From Nocardia abscessus (GTDB lineage Bacteria; Actinomycetota; Actinomycetes; Mycobacteriales; Mycobacteriaceae), in contig NZ_JADLQO010000001.1 in NCBI RefSeq assembly GCF_015477775.1, positions 1,054,001 through 1,118,000 of the forward strand: a DNA stretch of 64,000 nucleotides, given 5' to 3'. Shown here one piece after another: positions 18,570 to 27,622 of the stretch. The notes beneath the pieces were generated by a model, which ran no database searches, was not told where the DNA came from, and worked only from the letters and a program-made list of their open reading frames with translations. Made by a program: the position numbers and the translations under genes. Position 1 is the stretch's first letter; the number at the start of each line of letters is the position of its first letter.

Positions 18570-18670
18570 GAGTGGTTACTCCTAGCGATGACTGGGACCG
18601 TGCTGGTTCTGCGTGTAGACAGCACTCGCGGGGGTGCCCTGCCTGCCTCCGCCTCCACTGACGCTTTCTG

Positions 18671-18695
18671 CCTACCGTGCGGTAGGTAGACTACC
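18671..18695. promoter_or_regulatory. TetR-type operator palindromes
   Basis: CCTACCGTGCGGTAGG (18671-18686) has perfect seven-base arms around TG. It overlaps a second dyad, GGTAG-A-CTACC at 18685-18695. Both lie in the gap between the divergent MMPL and TetR genes. Confidence 0.72.
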
Positions 18696-18772
18696 CAGGA
18701 GCTAAGCGGAGGTACAACCTCTATTCTGCGGACGACATTCGCTCGATGCGAAGGTGATGAGAGGATCATCGG

Positions 18773-19366
18773 ATGGCTGTGCGTGACACACCCGGCGCTG
18801 TCGCCGCAGGTGGAGGCACTAAAAACGCGATTCGGGACGCTGCGGTGAAGCTGTTCGGAGCCAAAGGATTCGAGCAGACCAGCCTGCGCGAGGTCGCGGA
18901 TGCGGTAGGAATCACAAAGGCGTCGCTCTACTATCACTACGCGTCGAAGCTCGATCTGCTATTGGCGATCATCGATCCGATCGTCGATCACATGCGTTCG
19001 GTCGTGGACGATCTCGACCAGGTGCCGCACGACGCCGAGAGCATCCGTCAGGTTCTGCGGACGTATCTGCGCGGCCTGATCCATCACCGCGACGCGGGGG
19101 CGCTGGTCGTGCGCGACACCGTGGCGATCATCAACGCCATGGCCGACCGCTATCCGGATCTGATCAACGCCAGCCGGGCGCTGCGCGAGTGGCTGGCCGG
19201 GCCGAACGCCACCGAGGAGGCGCAGCTGCGCGCCTGCGCGGCGCTCGAGGTGATCGGTGTGGCGCTGGTGTCCAAGGAACTCGTGCCTGGTGCCGACGAC
19301 TCGCTGGTGGAATCGTCACTGCTGGACGCCGCGACCTGCGTGCTGGCAGGCGGCGGCGCCGCGTAG
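18773..19366 (+). CDS. TetR family transcriptional regulator
   Basis: A 197-residue one-component repressor. The N-terminal helix-turn-helix is clear (IRDAAVKLFGAKGFEQTSLR then VADAVGITKASLYYHYASK, about residues 20-65). The C-terminal ligand-binding region is not diagnostic. It is divergent from the MMPL transporter, and the palindromes at 18671-18695 lie between the two starts. It most likely controls itself and the transporter, responding to a hydrophobic ligand (inference). The Rrf2 gene follows 38 bases downstream. Confidence 0.88.
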   Translation: MAVRDTPGAVAAGGGTKNAIRDAAVKLFGAKGFEQTSLREVADAVGITKASLYYHYASKLDLLLAIIDPIVDHMRSVVDDLDQVPHDAESIRQVLRTYLRGLIHHRDAGALVVRDTVAIINAMADRYPDLINASRALREWLAGPNATEEAQLRACAALEVIGVALVSKELVPGADDSLVESSLLDAATCVLAGGGAA

Positions 19367-19404
19367 ATTCGAGTCATCCCACCTCGACGCCAGGAGTCAC
19401 CGCT

Positions 19405-19908
19405 GTGCACATCACCGCGAAGGTCGATTACGCGGTGCGGACGCTGCTCGAAATCGCCAGTGCGCCGCGGCTGGACCAATCCGTGACCGGGCTCGGCGCA
19501 CCCCTCGTGCAGGTCGCCCCCGCGGTCAAAGCCGAAGCGATCGCCACCGCCCAGCGGATTCCACCCAAGGTGCTCGAGTCGGTGCTCGGCGAACTGCGCC
19601 GGGCCGAACTGGTGATCAGCAGGCGCGGTCCGGACGGCGGCTACTGGCTGGCCAGGCCCGCCGCCGAGATCTCCATCGCCGACGTGATCCGCGCGATCGA
19701 AGGCCCTCTCGCCTCGGTGCGCGGCGCGCGGCCGGAGGATGTCCACTACGCCGGCGCGGCGCAGCCGTTGCAGCGGGTGTGGATCGCGCTGCGGGTCAAT
19801 ATTCGTGCGGTTCTGGAGAACGTCACCATCGCCGACATCGCGAGCGATCAGCTGCCCGGCTTCGTCGACGCGCTCACCGAGGACCCGGGCGCGTGGGCGC
19901 GCCGCTAG
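19405..19908 (+). CDS. Rrf2 family regulator without Fe-S cysteines
   Basis: A 167-residue winged-helix regulator opening HITAKVDYAVRTLLEIA, with the recognition region IPPKVLESVLGELRRAELV and the wing SRRGPDGGYWLARP typical of Rrf2. There is no cysteine at all, so it cannot bind an iron-sulfur cluster as IscR or NsrR do; it must sense something else or act constitutively. GTG 19405 is eight bases after AGGAG at 19392-19396. It lies just upstream of an ABC exporter pair and could regulate it (inference). Confidence 0.85.
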   Translation: MHITAKVDYAVRTLLEIASAPRLDQSVTGLGAPLVQVAPAVKAEAIATAQRIPPKVLESVLGELRRAELVISRRGPDGGYWLARPAAEISIADVIRAIEGPLASVRGARPEDVHYAGAAQPLQRVWIALRVNIRAVLENVTIADIASDQLPGFVDALTEDPGAWARR

Positions 19909-19936
19909 CTGCGCGCACCCCGACGGGAGGGCATTC

Positions 19937-20002
19937 ATGCAGGTCAACAAACCCCACGACGTATCCCGGCGACAGCCGGTAGCCTGCGATTCATCATGCT
20001 GA
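19937..20002 (+). CDS. 21-codon upstream ORF overlapping the ABC gene start
   Basis: A short frame begins at ATG 19937 after a strong GGGAGGG ribosome site (19924-19931). It reads MQVNKPHDVSRRQPVACD and three more codons, and ends at TGA 20000-20002. The ABC gene starts at ATG 19996 inside it (ATGCTGA) and has no ribosome site of its own, so coupled translation is likely. It has no recognisable protein family. Confidence 0.5.
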   Translation: MQVNKPHDVSRRQPVACDSSC

Positions 20003-21729
20003 CCAGACTGCTCCGCACGCATCTCCAGCCTTACCGCGCCCAACTGGCGGGGGTCGTTGTGCTTCAGCTGATTTCCGTCATCGCGATGCTGTATCTGCCG
20101 AGCCTGAACGCCGACCTGATCGACAACGGCGTCACCAAAGGTGATCTCGGCTACATCTGGACCACCGGGCTGTGGATGCTCGCGGTCACCGGCGTCCAGA
20201 TCGTCGCCTCCGCCGCCTCGGTCTATCTCGGTGCGCAGGCGGCCATGGGCGCGGGTCGCGATCTGCGCGGCGCGTTGCTGCACCGCGTGGGCACGTTCTC
20301 CGCGCGCGAAGTGGGGATGTTCGGCGCGCCCTCGCTGATCACCCGCAATACCAACGACATTCAGCAGGTTCAGCTGCTCATCGTGATGTCGGCGACCATC
20401 CTGGTGATGGCGCCGATCATGTGCGTGGGCGGGATCATCATGGCGTTGCGCGAGGATCTCGGCCTGTCCTGGCTGCTGCTGATCGCGGTGCCCGCGCTGG
20501 GGCTGTCCATGGGTGTGCTGATCTCCAGGATGGTGCCCGGCTTCCGCGACATGCAGGCCAGGATCGACGAGGTGAACCGGGTGCTGCGCGAGCAGATCAC
20601 CGGTATCCGCGTGGTCCGGGCTTTCGTGCGGGAACGGCAGGAGACCTGGCGGTTCGGCCTGGCCAATACCGAACTCACCGACACCGCGCTGCGCGTCGGC
20701 CGGTTGATGGCGCTGATGTTCCCAACGGTCATGCTGATCAGCAATGTCACCGCGGTCGCGGTGATCTGGTTCGGCGGGCGCGCGATCGATGCGGGGCACA
20801 TGCAGATCGGTTCGCTCACGGCGCTGCTGTCCTACATCATGCAGATCCTGATGGCCGTGATGATGGCCTCCTTCCTGGCCATGATGGCCCCGCGCGCCGC
20901 GGTGTCCGCCGACCGGATCGGCGAGGTGCTCGACACCGAATCCTCGGTCCACCCGCCACGACTGCCACAGCCGTTCACCGACGACCCGGCCGTCGTGGAC
21001 GTCCAGTTCGCCGAGTTCGCCTTCCCCGGCGCGGAGAAACCGGTGCTGAAAGCCATCCGGTTCCAGGCGCGTCCAGGCACCACCACCGCGATAGTCGGCT
21101 CCACCGGCGCGGGCAAGACCACGCTGATCAACCTCATTCCGCGGCTGATGGACGTCACCGACGGCGCGGTCTACGTCGGCGGTACGGACGTCCGCCACAT
21201 CGACCTGGAGGTGCTGCGCGCGCAGATCGGACTCGTTCCCCAGAAGGCGTACCTCTTCTCCGGCACCATCGCGAGCAACCTGCGCTACGGCAATCCGCAC
21301 GCCACCGACGACGAACTCTGGCGTGCGCTGGAGATCGCGCAGGCGGCAGATTTCGTCCGCGAGATGCCGCAAGGCCTGCAGACCCCCGTCGCCCAGGGCG
21401 GCACCACCGTGTCCGGCGGCCAGCGTCAGCGGCTGGCCATCGCGCGTGCGCTGGTGAAGAAGCCGCGGGTGTACCTGTTCGACGACTCGTTCTCCGCTCT
21501 CGACGTCGCGACCGACGCCAGGCTGCGCGAGGCGCTGAAGCCGGAGACCGCCGACGCCTCGGTCCTCATCGTCGCTCAGCGCATCGCCACCATCCGGGAC
21601 GCGGATCAGATCGTGGTACTCGAAGACGGCGCGGTGGCGGGTATCGGCACCCACGAGCAGCTCATGCGCGACTGCGCGGAGTACCGGGAGATCGTCGAGT
21701 CGCAGCTGAGTGCCGAGGAGGCGCGATGA
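19996..21729 (+). CDS. ABC exporter subunit, Rv1273c-like (degenerate site)
   Basis: A 577-residue ABC exporter subunit resembling Rv1273c: transmembrane domain (about 15-300) then ATPase with Walker A GSTGAGKT, signature VSGGQRQRL, and Walker B VYLFDDSFSALD in which the catalytic Glu is replaced by Asp497. That marks the degenerate half of a heterodimer. The ATG at 19996 overlaps the end of a 21-codon ORF. The switch position is Gln (VAQRIA) where His is usual, again fitting a degenerate site. It pairs with the next gene. A drug or lipid substrate is typical but not shown here. Confidence 0.88.
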   Translation: MLTRLLRTHLQPYRAQLAGVVVLQLISVIAMLYLPSLNADLIDNGVTKGDLGYIWTTGLWMLAVTGVQIVASAASVYLGAQAAMGAGRDLRGALLHRVGTFSAREVGMFGAPSLITRNTNDIQQVQLLIVMSATILVMAPIMCVGGIIMALREDLGLSWLLLIAVPALGLSMGVLISRMVPGFRDMQARIDEVNRVLREQITGIRVVRAFVRERQETWRFGLANTELTDTALRVGRLMALMFPTVMLISNVTAVAVIWFGGRAIDAGHMQIGSLTALLSYIMQILMAVMMASFLAMMAPRAAVSADRIGEVLDTESSVHPPRLPQPFTDDPAVVDVQFAEFAFPGAEKPVLKAIRFQARPGTTTAIVGSTGAGKTTLINLIPRLMDVTDGAVYVGGTDVRHIDLEVLRAQIGLVPQKAYLFSGTIASNLRYGNPHATDDELWRALEIAQAADFVREMPQGLQTPVAQGGTTVSGGQRQRLAIARALVKKPRVYLFDDSFSALDVATDARLREALKPETADASVLIVAQRIATIRDADQIVVLEDGAVAGIGTHEQLMRDCAEYREIVESQLSAEEAR

Positions 21730-21782
21730 AGAACGACCGCGACCGAGTGCGGGTCTCCCGCGGTGAGCAGGAGGCGCGATGA
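21726..21782 (+). other. 18-codon frame bridging two ABC genes, duplicated junction
   Basis: The stop of the first ABC gene sits in ATGA at 21726-21729. That ATG opens an 18-codon frame (MKNDRDRVRVSRGEQEAR) which closes in a second ATGA at 21779-21782, the start of the next ABC gene. Both junctions read GGAGGCGCGATGA. Translation of the short frame is possible but unproven. Confidence 0.4.
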
Positions 21783-23683
21783 GACCCGGAATGCCGACTC
21801 CCGGCTCGCCGGACACCAAGGCGAAATCGTTCGGCCCGTCCTTGAAACGGTTGTTGCGCAGGCTCACGCCGGAGCGGTTCTATGTCGGGCTGATCATCGC
21901 GCTCGTCATCGTCTCGGTGGTACTGAACACCCTCGGCCCCTACATCCTCGGCAAGGCGACCAACCTGGTCTTCGACGGCGTGGTCGGCAAACAGCTGCCG
22001 CCGGGCGTGAGCAAGGACCAGGCGATCGAAGCCCTCCGGGCCGAAGGCGACGACACCTTCGCCGACATGCTCGGCGCCATGGACGTGGTGCCCGGCGTCG
22101 GCGTGGACTTCGGTGCGGTGGGCCGGGTGCTCGCTCTGGTGCTCGTGCTGTACATCGGCGCCGCCGTCTTCGGCTGGCTGCAGGGCTACCTGCTCAACAT
22201 CGTGATCAACCGGACGGTGAAGCGGCTGCGCAGCGACGTCGAGGACAAGATCCATCGGCTTCCGCTGCGCTACTTCGACACCGCGCCGCGCGGTGACGTG
22301 CTCAGCCGGGTGACCAACGACGTGGACAACGTCTCGCAGAGCCTGCAGCAGACCATGAGCCAGCTGCTCATCTCGGTGTTCTCGGTGCTGGGCATCCTGG
22401 TCATGATGTTCTGGATCTCGTGGGTGCTCGCGGTGATCGCGCTGCTCACCGTGCCCGCCGCCATCGTGGTCACCGCGCAGATCGCGAAACGGTCCAAGCC
22501 GCACTTCGTCAACCAGTGGAAGTACACCGGCCTGGTCAACGCCCAGGTCGAGGAGGCCTACACCGGGCACGAGGTGGTCACCGCGTTCGGCCGCAACCGC
22601 GAGGTCGGCAAGGAATTCGACGAGCGCAACGAGGAGCTCTACCAGGCCAGCTTCAAAGCGCAGTTCATCTCGGGCCTGATCATGCCCGCGATCATGTTCC
22701 TGGGGAACGTGAACTTCGTGCTGGTCGCGCTGGTCGGCGGCCTCAAAGTGGCCACCGGCAGCCTCTCGCTCGGCGAAGTGCAGGCGTTCATCCAGTACTC
22801 CCGCCAGTTCAGTCAGCCGCTGACCCAGCTCGGCGCGATGGCCAACCTGCTGCAATCCGGGGTCGCCTCGGCCGAGCGGATCTTCGAGATCCTCGACGCC
22901 GAGGAGCAGAGCGCGGACCCGGTGATGGCCGTCGCGCGCCCGGTCGACCGCGGCCGGGTGGAGTTCGAGGCCGTCTCGTTCCGCTACGAACCCGACAAGC
23001 CGGTGATCGAGCGGCTGTCGCTGGTGGCCGAGCCAGGACACGTGGTCGCCATCGTCGGCCCGACCGGCGCGGGCAAGACCACGCTGGTGAACCTGCTCAT
23101 GCGGTTCTACGAACTGGACGCGGGCACGATCACCGTCGACGGCGTCGACATCACCGAGATCACCCGCGACCATCTGCGCTCGCGCATCGGCATGGTCCTG
23201 CAGGACACCTGGCTGTTCCGCGGCACCATCCGGGAGAACATCGCCTACGGCAACCCCAACGCGAGCGAGAAGGACATCCTCGCCGCGGCGCGCGCCGCCT
23301 ACGTCGACCGTTTCGTGCACGCGCTGCCCGACGGCTACGACACGGTCATCGACGAGGAGGGCTCCGGCGTCAGCGCGGGCGAGAAGCAGCTGATCACCAT
23401 CGCGCGCGCGTTCCTCGCCCAGCCGTCCATCCTCATCCTGGACGAGGCGACCAGCTCGGTGGACACACGCACCGAACTGCTGGTGCAGCACGCCACCGCC
23501 GCACTGCGCCGCGACCGGACCAGCTTCGTCATCGCCCACCGCCTGTCCACCATCCGTGACGCCGACCTGATCGTCGTCATGGAAGCGGGCCGGATCGTGG
23601 AACACGGCTCGCACGAACGCTTGCTCGAGGAGCGCGGGGCGTACTACCGCCTCTACAACGCCCAGTTCGCTGGGGTTGTGTAG
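21779..23683 (+). CDS. ABC exporter subunit, Rv1272c-like (catalytic Walker B)
   Basis: This is the 634-residue partner subunit, resembling Rv1272c. The transmembrane domain has a long loop after the first helix (about residues 55-115, acidic and Gly-rich), then the ATPase has Walker A GPTGAGKT, signature VSAGEKQ (degenerate) and Walker B LILDEATSSVD with catalytic Glu556, and H-loop AHRLST. It starts at ATG 21779 after CAGGAGG. The asymmetry is complementary to that of the preceding gene, so the functional unit is the heterodimer. A hairpin GCCGCGAC-CTC-GTCGCGGC at 23688-23706 follows the stop and may end the transcript. Confidence 0.88.
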   Translation: MRPGMPTPGSPDTKAKSFGPSLKRLLRRLTPERFYVGLIIALVIVSVVLNTLGPYILGKATNLVFDGVVGKQLPPGVSKDQAIEALRAEGDDTFADMLGAMDVVPGVGVDFGAVGRVLALVLVLYIGAAVFGWLQGYLLNIVINRTVKRLRSDVEDKIHRLPLRYFDTAPRGDVLSRVTNDVDNVSQSLQQTMSQLLISVFSVLGILVMMFWISWVLAVIALLTVPAAIVVTAQIAKRSKPHFVNQWKYTGLVNAQVEEAYTGHEVVTAFGRNREVGKEFDERNEELYQASFKAQFISGLIMPAIMFLGNVNFVLVALVGGLKVATGSLSLGEVQAFIQYSRQFSQPLTQLGAMANLLQSGVASAERIFEILDAEEQSADPVMAVARPVDRGRVEFEAVSFRYEPDKPVIERLSLVAEPGHVVAIVGPTGAGKTTLVNLLMRFYELDAGTITVDGVDITEITRDHLRSRIGMVLQDTWLFRGTIRENIAYGNPNASEKDILAAARAAYVDRFVHALPDGYDTVIDEEGSGVSAGEKQLITIARAFLAQPSILILDEATSSVDTRTELLVQHATAALRRDRTSFVIAHRLSTIRDADLIVVMEAGRIVEHGSHERLLEERGAYYRLYNAQFAGVV

Positions 23684-23724
23684 TTTTGCCGCGACCTCGT
23701 CGCGGCGGTGGTGTCGGCCGGTGA

Positions 23725-25050
<1,326 letters not shown>

Positions 25051-25159
25051 CTCGACAGCGTCCGCGATCGTCTCGGGTGACCCGCGCCCTCCTGTATGCG
25101 GTCGAGGACTTGGGGGTCCCGGTAGTCGCCGCGGGTTTCGTCGTTCTGCGCGTCGGGGA

Positions 25160-25348
25160 TCAGACGCAGACAGGACGCCAGATCGTGCCGCAGAAGAAGC
25201 GGTTCAGGTCGGCCGAACCGCTGGAAATCTCGCTGTTGCCGATCGCCTGGGGCTCGACCGGGGCCTGAGCCTGCGCGGGAGCGACGGACATCAGCACCGC
25301 ACCGGCCAGCAGGGCGCCCGCGACGATGTGGCGATTGACTCGAATCAT
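25160..25348 (-). CDS. Small secreted peptide with signal sequence and two C-terminal Cys
   Basis: A 62-residue protein. Residues 1-28 form a classic signal peptide (basic start MIRVNRH, hydrophobic core, APAQAQA cleavage region). The mature part is about 34 residues, ending FFCGTIWRPVCV, so its two Cys could close a small disulfide loop. No family is recognised. The ATG at 25348 abuts a hairpin: the arms CTCAAA and TTTGAG (25349-25354 and 25364-25369) enclose GAGATCGGG, the only ribosome-site candidate. It stands alone between tgt and the transporter gene. Confidence 0.68.
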   Translation of the reverse strand: MIRVNRHIVAGALLAGAVLMSVAPAQAQAPVEPQAIGNSEISSGSADLNRFFCGTIWRPVCV

Positions 25349-25369
25349 CTCAAACCCGATCTCTTTGAG
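25349..25369 (-). promoter_or_regulatory. Start-adjacent hairpin of the secreted peptide gene
   Basis: Six-base perfect arms at 25349-25354 and 25364-25369 touch the start codon, with the putative ribosome site in the nine-base loop. It may modulate initiation. Confidence 0.4.
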
Positions 25370-25506
25370 TTAGTTTCGGTCACGAATATGACCTCGCCGG
25401 CTGAATCGAGCGTCGCCTTCCGTCCGTTACAAACACCTCCGGCACGCGGCCGGGCCCCGCGTTCGAGGCGCAGAGAGAATGCACGACTACCGGGACCCCG
25501 ACTTCG

Positions 25507-26286
25507 TCAGGTGCGCAGCGGATCGACTTCGGTTGCCGCGTAGGTGGGTTCGTGCTTCTTCAGGAACGCGATCACCCGGTACGTGACCGGCAGCACGATC
25601 ACCTCGCAGAGGGTTTTCCAGACGAAGCCGACGATCACGTAGTTGACGAACTGCTGCCAGGTGTCGATGCCGATCGCGCCTGCGGCGATCGAGCAGAAGA
25701 TCAGCGTGTCGGCGAACTCCCCGACGATGGTCGATCCGATCAGCCTGGCCCACAGATACTTTTCCTTCGTCCGCTCCTTGATCAGCACCAGCGTCGCGGA
25801 ATTGAGCAGCTGGCCGACGAAGTATCCGGCCAGACCCGCGGCGACGAGCCGCGGCGTGGTCCCGAGGACGGTGCGGAACGCCTCCTGGTTCTCGTAGAAG
25901 CTCGCGGCGGGCAGCCGGATCGCGATGGCGAAGCACGCGACCGTCAGCAGCAGGGCGGCGAAGCCGTAGTAGATGGCGCGGCGGGTCGCGCGGAAGCCGT
26001 ACACCTCGCTCAGCACGTCGCCGAGGATGTAGGCCAGCGGGAAAAGGAAGAAGGCGCCGTCGGTGGCGATCGGCAGGATTTGCAGCGGCCCCAGCGACAC
26101 CGACCGATCGCCGAGGAACTCCACTCCCTTGCTCGCGCAGATGTTGGAAATGATCAAGGTCGCAGTGAACAGGGCCACGATCGGTGCGTAGTATCCCCGC
26201 GCCACCTGGGCAAATGCCGCATGGTCCGCGGGGCGTCCAGGCCCGTTGTGCTCTTGGGTGGTTTTCGACTCACTCACCCGCATCAT
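25507..26286 (-). CDS. yhhQ: Queuosine precursor transporter (YhhQ/VUT family)
   Basis: A 259-residue membrane protein of the YhhQ family (formerly VUT or DUF165), which imports queuosine precursors such as queuine, preQ0 and preQ1. Six or so hydrophobic segments are visible, with family-typical stretches LIISNICASKGVEFLG, FPLAYILGDVLSEVYGF, GYFVGQLLNSATLVLIKE and VGEFADTLIFCSIA. The start is ATG 26286, with a second ATG right after it and a GTG six bases further on. It shares the neighbourhood with tgt and gluQ, supporting a role in queuosine salvage. It is divergent from the DUF4190 gene across 29 bases. Confidence 0.88.
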   Translation of the reverse strand: MMRVSESKTTQEHNGPGRPADHAAFAQVARGYYAPIVALFTATLIISNICASKGVEFLGDRSVSLGPLQILPIATDGAFFLFPLAYILGDVLSEVYGFRATRRAIYYGFAALLLTVACFAIAIRLPAASFYENQEAFRTVLGTTPRLVAAGLAGYFVGQLLNSATLVLIKERTKEKYLWARLIGSTIVGEFADTLIFCSIAAGAIGIDTWQQFVNYVIVGFVWKTLCEVIVLPVTYRVIAFLKKHEPTYAATEVDPLRT

Positions 26287-26315
26287 CCAACCAGGTTGTG
26301 GAATACGCTGTAGCA

Positions 26316-26834
26316 ATGACGAATCCCGGCGATTCCGACGAGTGGTGGAAGCAGTACGGCGGCCAAGGCGTGTCGCCGGAGTCCGGTGGGCAGAGTTCGG
26401 TTCCGCAATACCCGAGCCCTGAGCAGCAGCCGTCGGGCTACCCCTCGGCGCCGCAGTACCCGGTCCAGCCGCCCTCGCAGCCGATGACGCCGCCTCCGCA
26501 GCCGCAATACCCGTCCTACCAGCAGCCCGCACAGCCGTATCCGCAGCCGAACTACGGCTACCAGAGTCCCTACCAGCCCTACGGGGTTCCGGCGCAGGGC
26601 ACCAACGGCATGGCGATCGGTGCGCTGATCTCGTCGCTGGTCGGGTTCGTCACCTGTGGGATCGGCTCGATCGTCGGGATCATCCTCGGGGTGGTCGCGC
26701 TGAACCAGATCAAGCAGAGCGGCCAGGAAGGGCGCGGCATGGCGCTGGCCGGCATCTGGATCGGTGTCGGTGCGATCGTGCTCGGCATCCTGTGGTTCGT
26801 CGTGGTGATCATCGCGGGGGCGACCAGCGCGTAG
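26316..26834 (+). CDS. DUF4190 membrane protein with Pro/Gln-rich N-terminus
   Basis: A 172-residue protein. The first 95 residues are Pro/Gln/Tyr-rich (PQYPSPEQQPSGYP-type repeats). The rest is a DUF4190 domain with two hydrophobic segments (AIGALISSLVGFVTCGIGSI and IWIGVGAIVLGILWFVVVII) around the small-residue helix GVVALNQIKQSGQEGRG. The function is unknown. No ribosome site precedes ATG 26316, but TACGCT at 26304-26309 lies six bases ahead, so a leaderless mRNA is likely. It converges on the RDD gene, which has a similar disordered tail. Confidence 0.78.
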   Translation: MTNPGDSDEWWKQYGGQGVSPESGGQSSVPQYPSPEQQPSGYPSAPQYPVQPPSQPMTPPPQPQYPSYQQPAQPYPQPNYGYQSPYQPYGVPAQGTNGMAIGALISSLVGFVTCGIGSIVGIILGVVALNQIKQSGQEGRGMALAGIWIGVGAIVLGILWFVVVIIAGATSA

Positions 26835-26855
26835 CGGCGGAGCCGGGAAAGCGAA

Positions 26856-26886
26856 CAGGGGCGCACCCGGTTCGGGTGCGCCCCTG
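26856..26886. terminator. Hairpin between convergent genes
   Basis: Perfect 14-base arms CAGGGGCGCACCCG (26856-26869) and 26873-26886 with a GTT loop. There is no T-tract; it probably serves both strands. Confidence 0.65.
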
Positions 26887-26910
26887 CGCGTTCGATGCCG
26901 CCGTGGCGGA

Positions 26911-27576
26911 TCAGGCCTTGACGACCTGGGTGCCGCCGGCGAACTTGTCGTGCCAGCCCTGCTTGTTCGGGTCCTGCGAGATGGTGATCATGATGTAGAT
27001 CGCCAGGCCGAGCGACACGAGGCCGCCGACGCACGGGATGATGTTCGCCGCGACGAACAGGTTGCGCTTCAGCGAGGTGACCGGGTCGATCTTGGCGGCG
27101 CCGCCCGGAGCGAGCACCTTCAGGCCGAGGATCTTCTTGCCGAGCGTGGTGCCCTGCGAGGTCTCCATGCCGACGAAGTAGCCGAGCTGGACCAGGGTCC
27201 AGACCAGGCCGAGACCGATGGTCAAACCCACCGAGTTGTTGACCAGGAGGTACAGGATGAAGTACGGGATCATCAGGATGATCGCGTCGATCACGCGGGC
27301 GCCGATGCGGGTGCCGAGGTCGCCCGGCTGGCCGCCGTAGTTGTTGAACCCGGGCTGCTGCGGGTACTGACCGTAGGGATCCTGCCCGTACTGCGGCTGC
27401 TGTCCGCCGTACTGCGGCTGCTGTCCGTACTGGGGCTGCTGGGGCTGCTGTCCGTATTGCGGCTGCTGCCCGTACTGGGGCTGCTGCCCGTACTGGTCGC
27501 CGCCCTGGGGGTACGGCTGCCCGTACGGCTGCCCGCCCTGCGGATACTGGTTGGGGTCGTACCCACCGCTTGTCAT
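26911..27576 (-). CDS. RDD family membrane protein with QPQYGQ repeats
   Basis: A 221-residue protein. The first 85 residues are tandem Tyr/Gln/Gly/Pro repeats (QPQYGQQPQYG-type). The RDD domain follows, with DLGTRIGARVIDAIILMIPY, several helices and TTLGKKILGLKVL. The function of RDD proteins is largely unknown; some are thought to be ion or small-solute transport related. ATG 27576 is about ten bases after GAGGA. Low-complexity cytoplasmic tails of this sort are common in actinobacterial membrane proteins and shared with the neighbouring DUF4190 protein. Confidence 0.82.
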   Translation of the reverse strand: MTSGGYDPNQYPQGGQPYGQPYPQGGDQYGQQPQYGQQPQYGQQPQQPQYGQQPQYGGQQPQYGQDPYGQYPQQPGFNNYGGQPGDLGTRIGARVIDAIILMIPYFILYLLVNNSVGLTIGLGLVWTLVQLGYFVGMETSQGTTLGKKILGLKVLAPGGAAKIDPVTSLKRNLFVAANIIPCVGGLVSLGLAIYIMITISQDPNKQGWHDKFAGGTQVVKA

Positions 27577-27622
27577 AGTTGTTTGTCCTCGTCGATTGAT
27601 CAGTAGTTGGACGATGCGTACG

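Noticed and set aside
19150..21867. Long open frame on the minus strand opposite regulator and ABC genes
   Set aside because: It is an antisense shadow caused by high GC codon bias; the translated sequence is Arg/Gly/Asp/His low complexity with no domain. The same applies to long minus frames at 6261-8225 and 57241-59883.
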